Shown piece by piece: positions 18,174 to 26,863 of a stretch of DNA of 64,000 bases (positions are counted from its first letter, which is position 1; each line of letters begins with the position of its first letter). The position numbers were made by a program, and so were the translations under genes. The notes beneath the pieces were generated by a model. That model was not told the origin of the DNA. It saw only the letters and a program-made list of their open reading frames with translations, and ran no database searches. Origin of the DNA: Ruminococcus sp. (GTDB taxonomy: Bacteria > Bacillota_A > Clostridia > Oscillospirales > Ruminococcaceae); contig JAFXRZ010000003.1 of NCBI GenBank assembly GCA_017536105.1, positions 62,001-126,000 of the forward strand, in the 5' to 3' direction.

Positions 18174-19355
18174 ATGTCAAACGAAATGCTTTTAAAATAC
18201 GGATGCAATCCCAATCAGAAGCCTTCGAGGGTCTTCATGGAGGACGGCTCGGAGCTGCCTATCGAAGTTCTCAACGGCAAGCCCGGATACATCAATCTGC
18301 TTGACGCCTTCAACGGCTGGCAGCTTGTGCGCGAGCTCAAAAAGGCTACTGGTCTTCCCTCTGCCACGAGCTTCAAGCACGTTTCTCCTGCCGGTGCCGC
18401 TGTGGGCAGACCCCTTTCCGACACCCTGAAGAAGATCTACTTCGTTGACGATCTTGGTGAGCTCTCTCCCCTTGCCTGCGCTTATGCAAGAGCAAGAGGT
18501 GCGGACAGAATGTCGTCCTACGGCGATTTCATCGCTCTTTCGGATGTATGCGACGTTCCCACTGCTAAGATGATTCAGCGCGAAGTTTCCGACGGCGTTA
18601 TCGCTCCGGGATACACTGACGAAGCTCTCGAGATACTCAAGAGCAAGAGAAAAGGTACCTACAACATTATCAAGATAGACGAGAACTACACCCCTGCCCC
18701 CGTTGAGCGCAAGCAGGTCTACGGCGTTACCTTCGAGCAGGGACGCAACGAGCTTGACATCAACAAGGAGCTGCTCTCCAACATCGTGACCGACAACAAG
18801 GAGATACCTCAGGACAAGCTGGAAGACCTGATGATCTCCCTCATCACTCTGAAATACACCCAGTCCAATTCCGTCTGCTACGTCAAGGACGGTCAGGCTA
18901 TCGGTATCGGCGCAGGCCAGCAATCGAGAATACACTGCACAAGGCTTGCAGGCAACAAGGCTGATATCTGGTGGCTGAGACAGCACCCGAAGGTATTGGG
19001 TCTCCAGTTCGTTGACAACATTCGCAGACCCGACCGCGACAACGCTATCGACGTTTATATCTCGGACGAGTACATGGACGTTCTGGCTGACGGCACATGG
19101 GAGAACATCTTCAAGGTAAAGCCCGAGGTGTTCACCAAGGAAGAGCAGAGAGCATGGCTGGACAAGAACACAGACGTTGCTCTGGGCAGTGATGCATTCT
19201 TCCCCTTCGGCGACAACATCGAGCGTGCTAAGAAATCCGGCGTTATGTATATTGCCGAGCCCGGCGGTTCTATCCGCGACGACCATGTTATCATGACCTG
19301 CAACAAGTACGGCATGGCAATGGCGTTCACGGGAATAAGGCTCTTCCACCACTGA
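18174..19355 (+). CDS. purH: AICAR transformylase, stand-alone (no IMP cyclohydrolase domain)
   Basis: 393 residues matching only the AICARFT half of bifunctional PurH. Characteristic segments are TSFKHVSPAGAAVG near 62, YTQSNSVCYVKDGQAIGIGAGQ... near 230 and SDAFFPFGDNIERA near 340. It formylates AICAR using 10-formyl-THF; PurO at 16895 would close the ring. AGGAGG lies 7 nt upstream of the ATG. Confidence 0.93.
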   Translation: MSNEMLLKYGCNPNQKPSRVFMEDGSELPIEVLNGKPGYINLLDAFNGWQLVRELKKATGLPSATSFKHVSPAGAAVGRPLSDTLKKIYFVDDLGELSPLACAYARARGADRMSSYGDFIALSDVCDVPTAKMIQREVSDGVIAPGYTDEALEILKSKRKGTYNIIKIDENYTPAPVERKQVYGVTFEQGRNELDINKELLSNIVTDNKEIPQDKLEDLMISLITLKYTQSNSVCYVKDGQAIGIGAGQQSRIHCTRLAGNKADIWWLRQHPKVLGLQFVDNIRRPDRDNAIDVYISDEYMDVLADGTWENIFKVKPEVFTKEEQRAWLDKNTDVALGSDAFFPFGDNIERAKKSGVMYIAEPGGSIRDDHVIMTCNKYGMAMAFTGIRLFHH

Positions 19356-19381
19356 TCGGTCACTCTGACGGAGGTAAAGAC

Positions 19382-19990
19382 ATGAAAAATACAAGCAGGT
19401 CCTTTGCGCTTGCGGCTGCACTTATAATGCTGCTTTCCGCCGCAGCCTGCGGAAAGTCCGACGATGACGACTCCGCTGTTCCCAAGAAGACCCTGGGCAC
19501 CACAGCCTCAAAGGAAAACAACGATCCTGCTTCGGCTTCCGACGGCAGCACAAAGACCTACACCGGCGACGACTTTACATTTGAAGTCGAGACGAGTGTC
19601 TGGGAGGAAAAATCGGCAGGAACGCTTCTTTTCAACTTCGGCTATGTTGGCTATAACGGAACGGTGAATTTCAATGTCAGCAAGACCGAGGCAGGAGCGG
19701 AATACAGCGATGCCGTGGCAGACAGGCTGATAAACGAAGCGAAGTCCACTATCGAAGCTCTGAATTACGACAAGTGCGAGACCCAAAAGACCACATACAA
19801 CGGCTATCCCTGCGTGGTGTTCAGGATGCACGCTCCGGCGTCGGTCTACGGTGCAGACCTTACGCAGGAATCCTACTATCTGTTCAACGGCACCCACGCC
19901 ATAGTTTTCACCTTCACTGCCGCTGACAACGAATTTAAAGAAAAATCTGACGACTTCTATGAAGTCCTTGATACTGTCAGCTTTAACTAA
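19382..19990 (+). CDS. Putative lipoprotein, paralogue A
   Basis: 202 residues with a signal peptide and lipobox (LSAAACG, lipidated Cys about 24), then an acidic, Ser/Thr-rich linker and a globular domain of about 140 residues. Its end (SYYLFNGTHAIVFTFTAAD) is shared with the decayed copy at 20026 and the paralogue at 20267. Function unknown; it would be anchored on the outer face of the membrane. GGAGG is 8 nt upstream and the gene follows the AICAR transformylase by 26 bp. Confidence 0.8.
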   Translation: MKNTSRSFALAAALIMLLSAAACGKSDDDDSAVPKKTLGTTASKENNDPASASDGSTKTYTGDDFTFEVETSVWEEKSAGTLLFNFGYVGYNGTVNFNVSKTEAGAEYSDAVADRLINEAKSTIEALNYDKCETQKTTYNGYPCVVFRMHAPASVYGADLTQESYYLFNGTHAIVFTFTAADNEFKEKSDDFYEVLDTVSFN

Positions 19991-20025
19991 GGCGAACTGC
20001 CGAAAAGGATACGGAGATAATCGAT

Positions 20026-20227
20026 ATGAAAATATCCGTCAAGGCTTTTGCGGCAGCTGCTGGGCGAAGGATCGGATGAAGTTCTGACATCAATGTTTAC
20101 CGATATGTATTTCCTTTTCGGTACGGACTATGCCATCGAATTTATCTTTATCGGCGTAAATGCCACGTATTCCGAGCTTGCAAGGCTCGAATTCGACACT
20201 TTGATGAACACAGTTATCCTTAACTGA
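20026..20227 (+). pseudogene. Remnant of a third lipoprotein paralogue
   Basis: An ATG with a signal-peptide-like start (MKISVKAFAAAA) is followed after a frame change by MYFLFGTDYAIEFIFIGVNA and an ending that matches the last 40 residues of both neighbours. The body of the domain is missing, so this is an internally deleted, frameshifted copy between two intact paralogues. Confidence 0.75.
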
Positions 20228-20266
20228 TCTATGTGTTTATAAAATTCTTTTACGGAGGAAAGAAAA

Positions 20267-20980
20267 ATGAAAAAATTACTTGCAATGACAGCTGCTTTCA
20301 TACTGGCTCTCTCTATGGTTGCCTGCGGAAGCACCGACGATGATGACGACGATGAGTCCAAGGCTCCCAAGAAGTCCATCGCAACAACTCTGGGCGGAGA
20401 CAGCGAAGCTCCTGCCGACGACAAGTCCGAGGCTGACAAGCCCGCAGACTCCCCTGCAGACGAGCCGGAAGATACCACAACGACTACGACCACAGCAGAA
20501 CCCGAGCCCGAGCCCGAGCCAGAGCCTCAGCCCGCAGGCGAGAACGACTTCCAGGGCACAGGCTATTCCATCACAGTTGACCCTGCAAAGTGGACAAGAG
20601 GCGATGACAAGAACGGTGTTGAAGCTATCTGGAACAACGCTACTAACCCCTTGGCCAACTTCAACGTTGTAAGCTCTGATTCCGGCGGAGTATCCACTAT
20701 CGATATGCTCGTTGCTTACGGCGATCAGCTCAAGCAGCAGTATGAGGGCTACGGCTACACTGTAAATACTATCGAGAAGAGCACCTTTGCAGGCCATGAC
20801 GTTCTCTATGCTGAGATCCAGGCTCCCAAGGAGGTTTACGGTATCGCTGCTAAGCAGTGCCAGTATTATTTCATCGGCACAGGCAAGATCATAATCTTCA
20901 CCTACACATCCACACCCGATGACTTCAACACCTATCTCTCCGACTTCACAAGCGTTCTTGAGACCGTCAAGATCGACTGA
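20267..20980 (+). CDS. Putative lipoprotein, paralogue B with low-complexity linker
   Basis: 237 residues. Signal peptide with lipobox SMVACG, then a linker of Asp runs, six Thr and an (EP)5 tract (about residues 22-100), then the same domain as the 19382 protein (GYSITVDPAKW ... QYYFIGTGKIIIFTYTSTPDDF). The long linker suggests that the domain is held away from the membrane, across the cell wall. Ligand unknown. The ribosome site GGAGGAAAG lies 8 nt before the ATG; purD follows after 40 bp. Confidence 0.8.
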   Translation: MKKLLAMTAAFILALSMVACGSTDDDDDDESKAPKKSIATTLGGDSEAPADDKSEADKPADSPADEPEDTTTTTTTAEPEPEPEPEPQPAGENDFQGTGYSITVDPAKWTRGDDKNGVEAIWNNATNPLANFNVVSSDSGGVSTIDMLVAYGDQLKQQYEGYGYTVNTIEKSTFAGHDVLYAEIQAPKEVYGIAAKQCQYYFIGTGKIIIFTYTSTPDDFNTYLSDFTSVLETVKID

Positions 20981-21020
20981 TAAACTGCACACACCCATTA
21001 CCCCAAAGGAGGTTTGACGA

Positions 21021-22376
21021 ATGAAGATACTTGTTATCGGCAGCGGAGGACGTGAGCACGCTATAATAAGAAAGCTCATGGAGTCTCCCAAATGCGATAA
21101 GATATACTGCACTCCCGGGAACGGAGGCATAGCTGCCGACGGAGCAGAATGCTTTGACGTTGCTGCAACGGACATCGAGGGAGTTGTTGCTTTGGCAAAG
21201 AAGCTCGAAGTCGAGCTGGTCGTTGTGGCTCCTGACGATCCGCTGGTGCTGGGAATGACGGACGCTCTGAAGGCAGAGGGCTTCAAGACCTTCGGCCCGA
21301 AGAAGGATGCTGCTATCATCGAGGGCTCCAAAGTCTTCTCGAAGGAGCTCATGAAGAAATACAACATCCCCACAGCAGGCTATGAGGTCTTCACCGACAG
21401 CAAGAAGGCTGTTGAATACGTGAAGAAGCAGAACACCTACCCTGCCGTTATCAAAGCGGACGGACTTGCCCTTGGAAAAGGCGTTATACTCGCTCAGAAC
21501 GAGAAGGAAGCCGTTGACGCTATCCGCGAGATGATCGACGGAAAGAAATTCGGCGAGAGCAGCACAAGGATCGTCGTTGAAGAATATCTTACGGGACCGG
21601 AAGTTTCCGTCCTTGCCTTCACCGACGGCAAATGCGTCAAGCCTATGCTTTCGTCCATGGATCACAAGCGTGCAAACGACAACGATCAGGGACTGAACAC
21701 AGGCGGTATGGGCACTATCGCTCCGAACCCCTGCTACACCCCGGAGATCGCAGAGGAGTGCATGAAGCAGATCTTCCTGCCGACTGTCGAGGCCATGAAC
21801 GCAGAGGGAAGGACCTTTGAGGGCTGCCTCTATTTCGGGCTGATGCTGACACCCAACGGACCGAAGGTCATCGAATACAACTGCCGTTTCGGCGATCCCG
21901 AGACACAGGTAGTTCTTCCGATGCTGGAGACAGACCTGCTGGAGATCATGCTTGCCATCGACGAGCACAGGCTCTCTGAGCTCAACATCGAATGGCACAG
22001 CGGAAGCTGCGCCTGCGTTGTAATGGCAAGCGGAGGCTATCCCCTTTCCTATCCCAAGGGACTTGAGATAAGCGGCCTTGACGAAAAGGGACAGCTTGAA
22101 GGCGCAGAGGTATTCCACGCAGGAACGAAGCTCTCCGAGGGCAAATTCCTGACAAACGGCGGCAGAGTGCTGGGCGTTACCGCAAGAGGCAAGACCCTAA
22201 AAGAAGCTATCGACCACAGCTATGCAGCGGTAAAGAAAATAAGCTTCGAGAACGCACACTACCGCACAGACATCGGACAGAGAGCTCTGAAAGCAGCTTT
22301 CGACCCCACTGATTTTGAATACAAGCTCGACCTTGAGGATTACCTCGAGGAGAACGGAATCTATATCAGGCAATAA
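21021..22376 (+). CDS. purD: Phosphoribosylamine-glycine ligase
   Basis: Joins glycine to phosphoribosylamine to give GAR. 451 residues, slightly longer than the usual 420-430. ATP-grasp features are visible: VIGSGGREHAI at the start, PAVIKADGLALGKGVILA near 143, GLNTGGMGTIAP near 228 and VIEYNCRFGDPETQ near 288. Last gene of the purine operon; a strong terminator follows. Confidence 0.97.
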   Translation: MKILVIGSGGREHAIIRKLMESPKCDKIYCTPGNGGIAADGAECFDVAATDIEGVVALAKKLEVELVVVAPDDPLVLGMTDALKAEGFKTFGPKKDAAIIEGSKVFSKELMKKYNIPTAGYEVFTDSKKAVEYVKKQNTYPAVIKADGLALGKGVILAQNEKEAVDAIREMIDGKKFGESSTRIVVEEYLTGPEVSVLAFTDGKCVKPMLSSMDHKRANDNDQGLNTGGMGTIAPNPCYTPEIAEECMKQIFLPTVEAMNAEGRTFEGCLYFGLMLTPNGPKVIEYNCRFGDPETQVVLPMLETDLLEIMLAIDEHRLSELNIEWHSGSCACVVMASGGYPLSYPKGLEISGLDEKGQLEGAEVFHAGTKLSEGKFLTNGGRVLGVTARGKTLKEAIDHSYAAVKKISFENAHYRTDIGQRALKAAFDPTDFEYKLDLEDYLEENGIYIRQ

Positions 22377-22380
22377 AAAT

Positions 22381-22420
22381 AAGCTTCCCGGTCTGCTGTT
22401 GATCGGGAAGCTATTTTTTT
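22381..22420 (+). terminator. Terminator of the purine operon
   Basis: AGCTTCCCG and CGGGAAGCT form a perfect 9-bp stem followed by ATTTTTTT. Confidence 0.85.
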
Positions 22421-22427
22421 GCTGTTA

Positions 22428-23345
22428 TCAGTAAACCGTTACCGTGCCGTCGGCGATGTTCTGGGTGTTGCAGTTCACAGCCTGCTTTATGGAGTGTATC
22501 TTCACGCTGCCGGAGGTGACTGTGACGCTGACTGCGGCCTCGATGCCGTTGCCCTGTGCGTTCTGGATGTCGATCTCGGCCTCTTCGATAGTTACCACAC
22601 CTGTGTTTGGATCTGCGTCGTCAACCGCCTTGATAGCGTCCTTGCAGGCGGTAAATGTGATGTTTCCGCCGGTGATCTGAACTTTATCCTCGCCGTAGAT
22701 GCCGGTCTTTACTGCCTGTATGAGCAGCACGCCGTTCTTTACCTTCACGTCGTTGGAGGACTTGATCGCGTGCTTGGCGTTGCCGTAAACATAGAGGGTG
22801 CCTTTGCCCTTTATGGTGATGTCGTCCTTTGCGGAGATGCAGGCCGAAAAAGCATTGGCTGCGGTATCGGAAAGGACGTTTGTGGAGCCTTCCACGAGGT
22901 GTATCGTACAGCCGTCTGCGGACTCAACGCGGATCGGCGCCGTGGTAGAAGAGCCCAGCTTCACGCCGTCAAGGTAGATATCCACCTTGCTCTCCTTGTC
23001 AGCCTCTACGAGTATCTGTCCGTCCTCCAGCTCTCCCGAGAAGTAATACTTTCCTGCTGCGGTTATCTTCACCACGTTGTTTTCAGCGGTTATGCCGTCA
23101 GACTCTGTTTTCAGCGTTGCTCCGCCGTTCTCGAAGATGACTTCAACTGCCTCGGCGGCAACGTCGTCGGTCTCGGAAGGCTGAGTTCCCGGGTTGTTCT
23201 CGGCATTCGCCTCGGAAACGGTCTCGCTGTCGGCAGCTGCTGCGGAAACATCTGCGGAATCGGACTTGCTGTCGGCGTTGTTTATGGAACAGCCGCAGCA
23301 AAGCAAAGCAGCCATAAGGCACGCTGCTATCTTTTTACTAAACAT
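22428..23345 (-). CDS. Lipoprotein with Cthe_2159-like carbohydrate-binding beta-helix
   Basis: 305 residues. Signal peptide and lipobox (LLCCGCS), an acidic Ala/Ser/Glu linker to about residue 65, then short repeated beta-strand turns (ISAKDDITIKGKGTLYVYG, KVKNGVLLIQAVKTGIYGED) typical of the calcium- and polysaccharide-binding Cthe_2159 family (PF14262). It is shorter than most members, which often carry two or three copies. Likely anchored on the cell surface to bind acidic or plant polysaccharides; this is a family-based inference. It has a perfect promoter at 23389-23417. Confidence 0.82.
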   Translation of the reverse strand: MFSKKIAACLMAALLCCGCSINNADSKSDSADVSAAAADSETVSEANAENNPGTQPSETDDVAAEAVEVIFENGGATLKTESDGITAENNVVKITAAGKYYFSGELEDGQILVEADKESKVDIYLDGVKLGSSTTAPIRVESADGCTIHLVEGSTNVLSDTAANAFSACISAKDDITIKGKGTLYVYGNAKHAIKSSNDVKVKNGVLLIQAVKTGIYGEDKVQITGGNITFTACKDAIKAVDDADPNTGVVTIEEAEIDIQNAQGNGIEAAVSVTVTSGSVKIHSIKQAVNCNTQNIADGTVTVY

Positions 23346-23388
23346 ATCAAACTCTCCTTACTGTCGGAACTTACGGTCAATTTTATGT

Positions 23389-23417
23389 ATTATAACACAT
23401 CAGGAAGAAGTTGTCAA
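23389..23417 (-). promoter_or_regulatory. Consensus promoter of the Cthe_2159-like gene
   Basis: Perfect TTGACA and TATAAT with a 17-bp spacer on the minus strand. Confidence 0.85.
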
Positions 23418-23506
23418 TGAAAAAGCAGGCTTTAGGCACATTTTGATGAAAATAATCCTCATCTGCTGTGAGTTTTGGAAAATTCCCACCGATTTGCAAA
23501 AAAGCC

Positions 23507-23535
23507 TTGAAAAGAAGGTCGGGATATGGTATAAT
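23507..23535 (+). promoter_or_regulatory. Promoter of the S41-like surface protein
   Basis: TTGAAA and TATAAT with a 17-bp spacer, 60 bp before the gene; it diverges from the promoter at 23389. Confidence 0.82.
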
Positions 23536-23595
23536 TAGTCTTGCAGATGCCGGCAGAATCAAGCCGGCAATATCATCATAAAAGGAGGGCTGCAA

Positions 23596-25500
23596 ATGAA
23601 ATTCAAGAGAATGATCGCCGGTGCCGCAGGTATGGCGATAATGCTTTCGACAGCGGCAGCTGCTTTTGCAAGTGCAGGCGAAGATCAGGATGCAGCCTAT
23701 ACCGAAGATTCTTTAACGGTTCACGAATATTCCCACACCGACACCGATACCATAGCTTGCAGATACTACAACGGCTTTAACGAGATGCCTTATATAAAGC
23801 TCTCGGATTTCTACAAGCTTTTCTCCGGCAAGACGATGAAGATAACGCCTTTGGGAGATGATGTATATTCCGTTGAGGCAAACGGCATCACAGCCCGTTT
23901 CAATACGGCTCTTGACACAATTTCCTCAAGCGATCCGGTAACATTCTTTACTGCGGGACAGACCTTCGACGACCTGTTTGCAAAGCCTATCGAAACAGCT
24001 TCGACAGACGAGACGGTAACGGTTATCGAGCTTTCGCCCTACGGCATCGACATGGAGGGCAGCGAAAATGATATCTGGCTGCCTGTGCAGACCCTCTGCG
24101 ACATCTATCAGGACGATGTAAGGTCAGCGGCGCTTGTGGATCAACAGCTCGATTTCTTTGACTCCACCGAGTTCGGCTATTCGATACTTTCCGTCTGCAA
24201 CTGCGATCACATCGAGAACCTGCTTGCTGAAGAACGCTCGGAAAAGATGATAGACTTCACCTACAACGAACTTTGCTTTGTCATCGACACCTTCTACTCC
24301 TTCCCGGGAAGGATACCGCTTGATTCCGTGCTTAAGGAAAAGGGCTTTGACGCCATGCTTGACACCAACGAGGACACCCGGAGGATCAAGGAGCTTCTGC
24401 TCTCCCCTGACTGCTCGGATTTTCTCGTCGGGATGGCTCTGCTTGAGATCTATATGTATGACGGCGGACACACAACGATGAATCCCCTGACTCTCCTCAA
24501 GGACGAGATACCCCCGGAGCTTGCGGACAGGATAACGGAAGAGACAGAGGCATTTATCCAAAAGACGAAGCTGCCCAACATCAATGACAGAGCCGAGCAC
24601 GTAAATGAGATCTCCGAAAAAATAATAGAGGCAAGGAGAAAGAATCCTCCTGTAGAGACTTCAAACTGCTACGCATATTTCAAAAACGGAGAAACGGCGA
24701 TCTTCACTTTCAATGATTTCCTCTTTGAATATGCGGCTTGGAAGAATTATTACGACGGCGGAAAGATGCCGAAGGATGTTTTAGGCAGCCTTTATAAAAA
24801 GATGGTTGAAGCTGAAAACGACCCTGAGATAAAGAACTTTGTGATCGACGTTACCACGAACCCCGGCGGCACGGATGTTGAAGTTATGTATATCCTGTCC
24901 CTGATAACAAACCGCTGCGAGGTCTCTTACGATGTGAAAGAAGCCCTGACCGGCAAATTCAGGACCAGGGGTTTCCTCATCGACAAGAACCTGGACAGGA
25001 AGTTCGACGGCAAGGACAAGGATATGAATTTCACCCTGAATTTCGGAGTGATGACAAGCGACTATTCCTTCTCCTGCGCTAATCTTTTTGCTTCTCTTGC
25101 AAAGGACGCAGGCATCCTTGTTATCGGCGAGAAAAGCAATGGCGGAGCAGGAGAGGTCATCGAGTTCACAACAGCCTGCGGAGTTCCTTTTGAACTTTCG
25201 GCCAAGACGATGATCTATAATGCGGCGAAGAAGGATATCGACGGCGGTATCGAGCCGGATATCGTCCTCGATTACGACGACCTCTACGACCCGGATGTGC
25301 TGAGCGCAGCCTTTGCCGAATTCTACGGCAAGCCTAAGCCCGAACCTGCCGACAGCACCCCCGACAGCAGCAGCCCCGAACCCGACCCCCGCGAGCAGAA
25401 AGGACAGAACCCCCCAACAGGTCAGTTCCCTATGGCAGCAGCAATAGCCGCAGCAGCCATAGCCGCAGCAGTCCTTTCAGCAAAACGAAAAGAAATGTAA
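23596..25500 (+). CDS. S41-like serine peptidase family surface protein with NPxTG sorting signal
   Basis: 634 residues. A signal peptide ends near AFASA (about 26). A poorly conserved N-terminal half (30-320) precedes a tail-specific-protease-like domain: FVIDVTTNPGGTD near 415, the nucleophile region SDYSFSCANLF with Ser493, and GEKSNGGAGEV with Lys513, which fit the Ser-Lys dyad of S41 peptidases. No PDZ domain is evident. The C-terminus has a Pro-rich stretch, NPPTGQ, an alanine-rich hydrophobic helix and KRKEM, the layout of a sortase-anchored protein. Substrate unknown. Confidence 0.83.
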   Translation: MKFKRMIAGAAGMAIMLSTAAAAFASAGEDQDAAYTEDSLTVHEYSHTDTDTIACRYYNGFNEMPYIKLSDFYKLFSGKTMKITPLGDDVYSVEANGITARFNTALDTISSSDPVTFFTAGQTFDDLFAKPIETASTDETVTVIELSPYGIDMEGSENDIWLPVQTLCDIYQDDVRSAALVDQQLDFFDSTEFGYSILSVCNCDHIENLLAEERSEKMIDFTYNELCFVIDTFYSFPGRIPLDSVLKEKGFDAMLDTNEDTRRIKELLLSPDCSDFLVGMALLEIYMYDGGHTTMNPLTLLKDEIPPELADRITEETEAFIQKTKLPNINDRAEHVNEISEKIIEARRKNPPVETSNCYAYFKNGETAIFTFNDFLFEYAAWKNYYDGGKMPKDVLGSLYKKMVEAENDPEIKNFVIDVTTNPGGTDVEVMYILSLITNRCEVSYDVKEALTGKFRTRGFLIDKNLDRKFDGKDKDMNFTLNFGVMTSDYSFSCANLFASLAKDAGILVIGEKSNGGAGEVIEFTTACGVPFELSAKTMIYNAAKKDIDGGIEPDIVLDYDDLYDPDVLSAAFAEFYGKPKPEPADSTPDSSSPEPDPREQKGQNPPTGQFPMAAAIAAAAIAAAVLSAKRKEM

Positions 25501-25505
25501 ATAAT

Positions 25506-25543
25506 AAAGCGCTGTTCCGCAACGGACCAGCGCTTTCCTTTTT
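25506..25543 (+). terminator. Terminator of the S41-like gene
   Basis: AAAGCGCTG and CAGCGCTTT with an inner TCCG/CGGA extension, followed by a T-rich tract. Confidence 0.82.
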
Positions 25544-25704
25544 ACCCACTCCCTGCTGTGTACTGCCGCAGATGATAGGTTATCTTACTTTCTGCGTAGG
25601 CTGTTGGGGGAGACCCTTTTTCAAAAGGGTCTCCCCCAACAGCCCACGCAGGATGCAGGACGATCTGTCGTTTACAGCAGTACACAGCAGGAAGGGGTAA
25701 AAAG
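25538..25704. repeat. 167-bp MITE-like inverted-repeat element
   Basis: The ends CTTTTTACCC and GGGTAAAAAG and the adjoining CCTGCTGTGTACTGC/GCAGTACACAGCAGG are inverted. The centre is a perfect 22-bp palindrome arm pair (25599-25620 and 25623-25644) with a 2-nt loop; the middle of each arm has diverged. No open frame is evident. It looks like a non-autonomous element or a large hairpin. Confidence 0.7.
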
Positions 25705-26042
25705 AAAAAAGCAGGACACGATGTCCTGCGAAAACAAAATGAAAAAAACTATGTGTAGAACAAAAGAAAGGAGACAACAAAACGGATGTAAGTAAAACAC
25801 ATTGTTTATACTTAACACCATAATCATTATAATATTATTGCATTGAAATGTCAATAAGCGGCTTGTAATTTAAAAATTTGGCAATTTTTTTCGGCGCATT
25901 GTATAAAGCGCGAGGGGTATATTTATACAAAATCCCCAAGGGCAATTCAGAAAATGACAGAAAAAAATGTTTGTTTTCCGAAAACAATTGATATTCCGAA
26001 ACAATTATGCCGAAACGAAAACCCGTCCGCAAAGCGGACACC

Positions 26043-26084
26043 TTCACTATTCACTTTTCGCTCTTCACTCTTCACTATTCACTG
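26043..26084. repeat. Heptanucleotide tandem repeat (six units)
   Basis: Six consecutive 7-mers of consensus TTCACTN (TTCACTA, TTCACTT, TTCGCTC, TTCACTC, TTCACTA, TTCACTG), the short tandemly repeated type seen in many bacterial intergenic regions. Confidence 0.85.
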
Positions 26085-26105
26085 AGCGCAGCGCTTCCGA
26101 GCGCA

Positions 26106-26156
26106 GCACTTATTGTGCTTGAGCACTTATTGTGCTTGAGCACTTATTGTGCTTGA
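26106..26156. repeat. Three exact copies of a 17-mer
   Basis: GCACTTATTGTGCTTGA occurs three times head to tail. Each unit can form GCAC/GTGC. Units with such exact identity can change copy number by slippage. Confidence 0.9.
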
Positions 26157-26171
26157 GCGCTTCTATGTATC

Positions 26172-26276
26172 CTTGCGGCGTAAGGAAAGGAAGCCGATCA
26201 AAGCATACGGCTTCCCGGCAGTCCGCAGATCGAAAAGCAGCTTGCCCCGACCGGTCTCCCCTCCTTACGCCGCAAG
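26172..26276. repeat. 105-bp inverted-repeat element
   Basis: Perfect 15-bp terminal inverted repeats (CTTGCGGCGTAAGGA) enclose an inner hairpin GGAAGCCG/CGGCTTCC. It lies 7 bp beyond the stop codon of the DUF378 gene and may serve as its transcript end or be a small mobile remnant. The rest of 25.70-26.28 kb shows no gene. Confidence 0.65.
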
Positions 26277-26282
26277 CTGTCC

Positions 26283-26501
26283 TCAAAGCTCGCTGTGACG
26301 GGATTCGATAAGCTCGCTTTCCTTGAAGAAGAGCGAGATGCACCAGATCGCCGAAACTGCCACGAGGACATAGACTATCCTGCTGAGGATAGCTGTCTGT
26401 CCGCCGAAGAGGAAGGCAACGAGATCGAACTCGAAAAGACCCACCAGCCCCCAGTTCACGCCGCCGACCACAAGCAGGAACAATGCTATTCTGTCAAGCA
26501 T
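26283..26501 (-). CDS. DUF378 family small membrane protein
   Basis: 72 residues with two hydrophobic helices and the family signature LLVVGGVNWGLVGLFEFDLV in the first. Members such as YuzA are membrane proteins of unknown function. AAAGGAG precedes the ATG by 9 nt. Monocistronic; no confident promoter is seen in the AT-rich gap upstream. Confidence 0.88.
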   Translation of the reverse strand: MLDRIALFLLVVGGVNWGLVGLFEFDLVAFLFGGQTAILSRIVYVLVAVSAIWCISLFFKESELIESRHSEL

Positions 26502-26724
26502 AACTTTTATCTCCTTTCATGGGTTTCGTCAAAGACATATTGCGTCCGTGCTGTTATTATTGCCGGGGGATGAGATATTATTCACGAAAACAGAAAAAAA
26601 TTTTCGCATTTTTCGGGCTGTGTTCCGGGGCATTATTGTTGTATAAGGATAGTATTTTTATATATCGTCAAATATTTGCGGCAGGCATTTTTATTACGAT
26701 TTTTTTAAAGCAGGGCCGAAGCTC

Positions 26725-26753
26725 TTGACTTTACGGGGCAAATATGAGATAAT
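26725..26753 (+). promoter_or_regulatory. Promoter upstream of valS
   Basis: TTGACT and GATAAT with a 17-bp spacer; the transcript would have a leader of about 140 nt. The gap from 26.50 to 26.72 kb shows nothing else clear. Confidence 0.65.
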
Positions 26754-26788
26754 AACTATATATGTATCAAGATGAAAGGTGATCAGCT

Positions 26789-26863
26789 ATGAAAGACCGA
26801 TACAGACCGGCTATGCGGCTTGGGCTGTCCAAACGAGTGAGCAAGCCCCTTGCGGGCATTTAA
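26789..26863 (+). CDS. Possible 24-residue leader peptide upstream of valS
   Basis: An ATG with AAAGGTGAT 6 nt upstream opens a 24-codon frame (MKDRYRPAMRLGLSKRVSKP then LAGI) ending 39 nt before valS. It is cationic and has a single Val codon, so classical valine attenuation is not supported. Translation is uncertain. Confidence 0.3.
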   Translation: MKDRYRPAMRLGLSKRVSKPLAGI

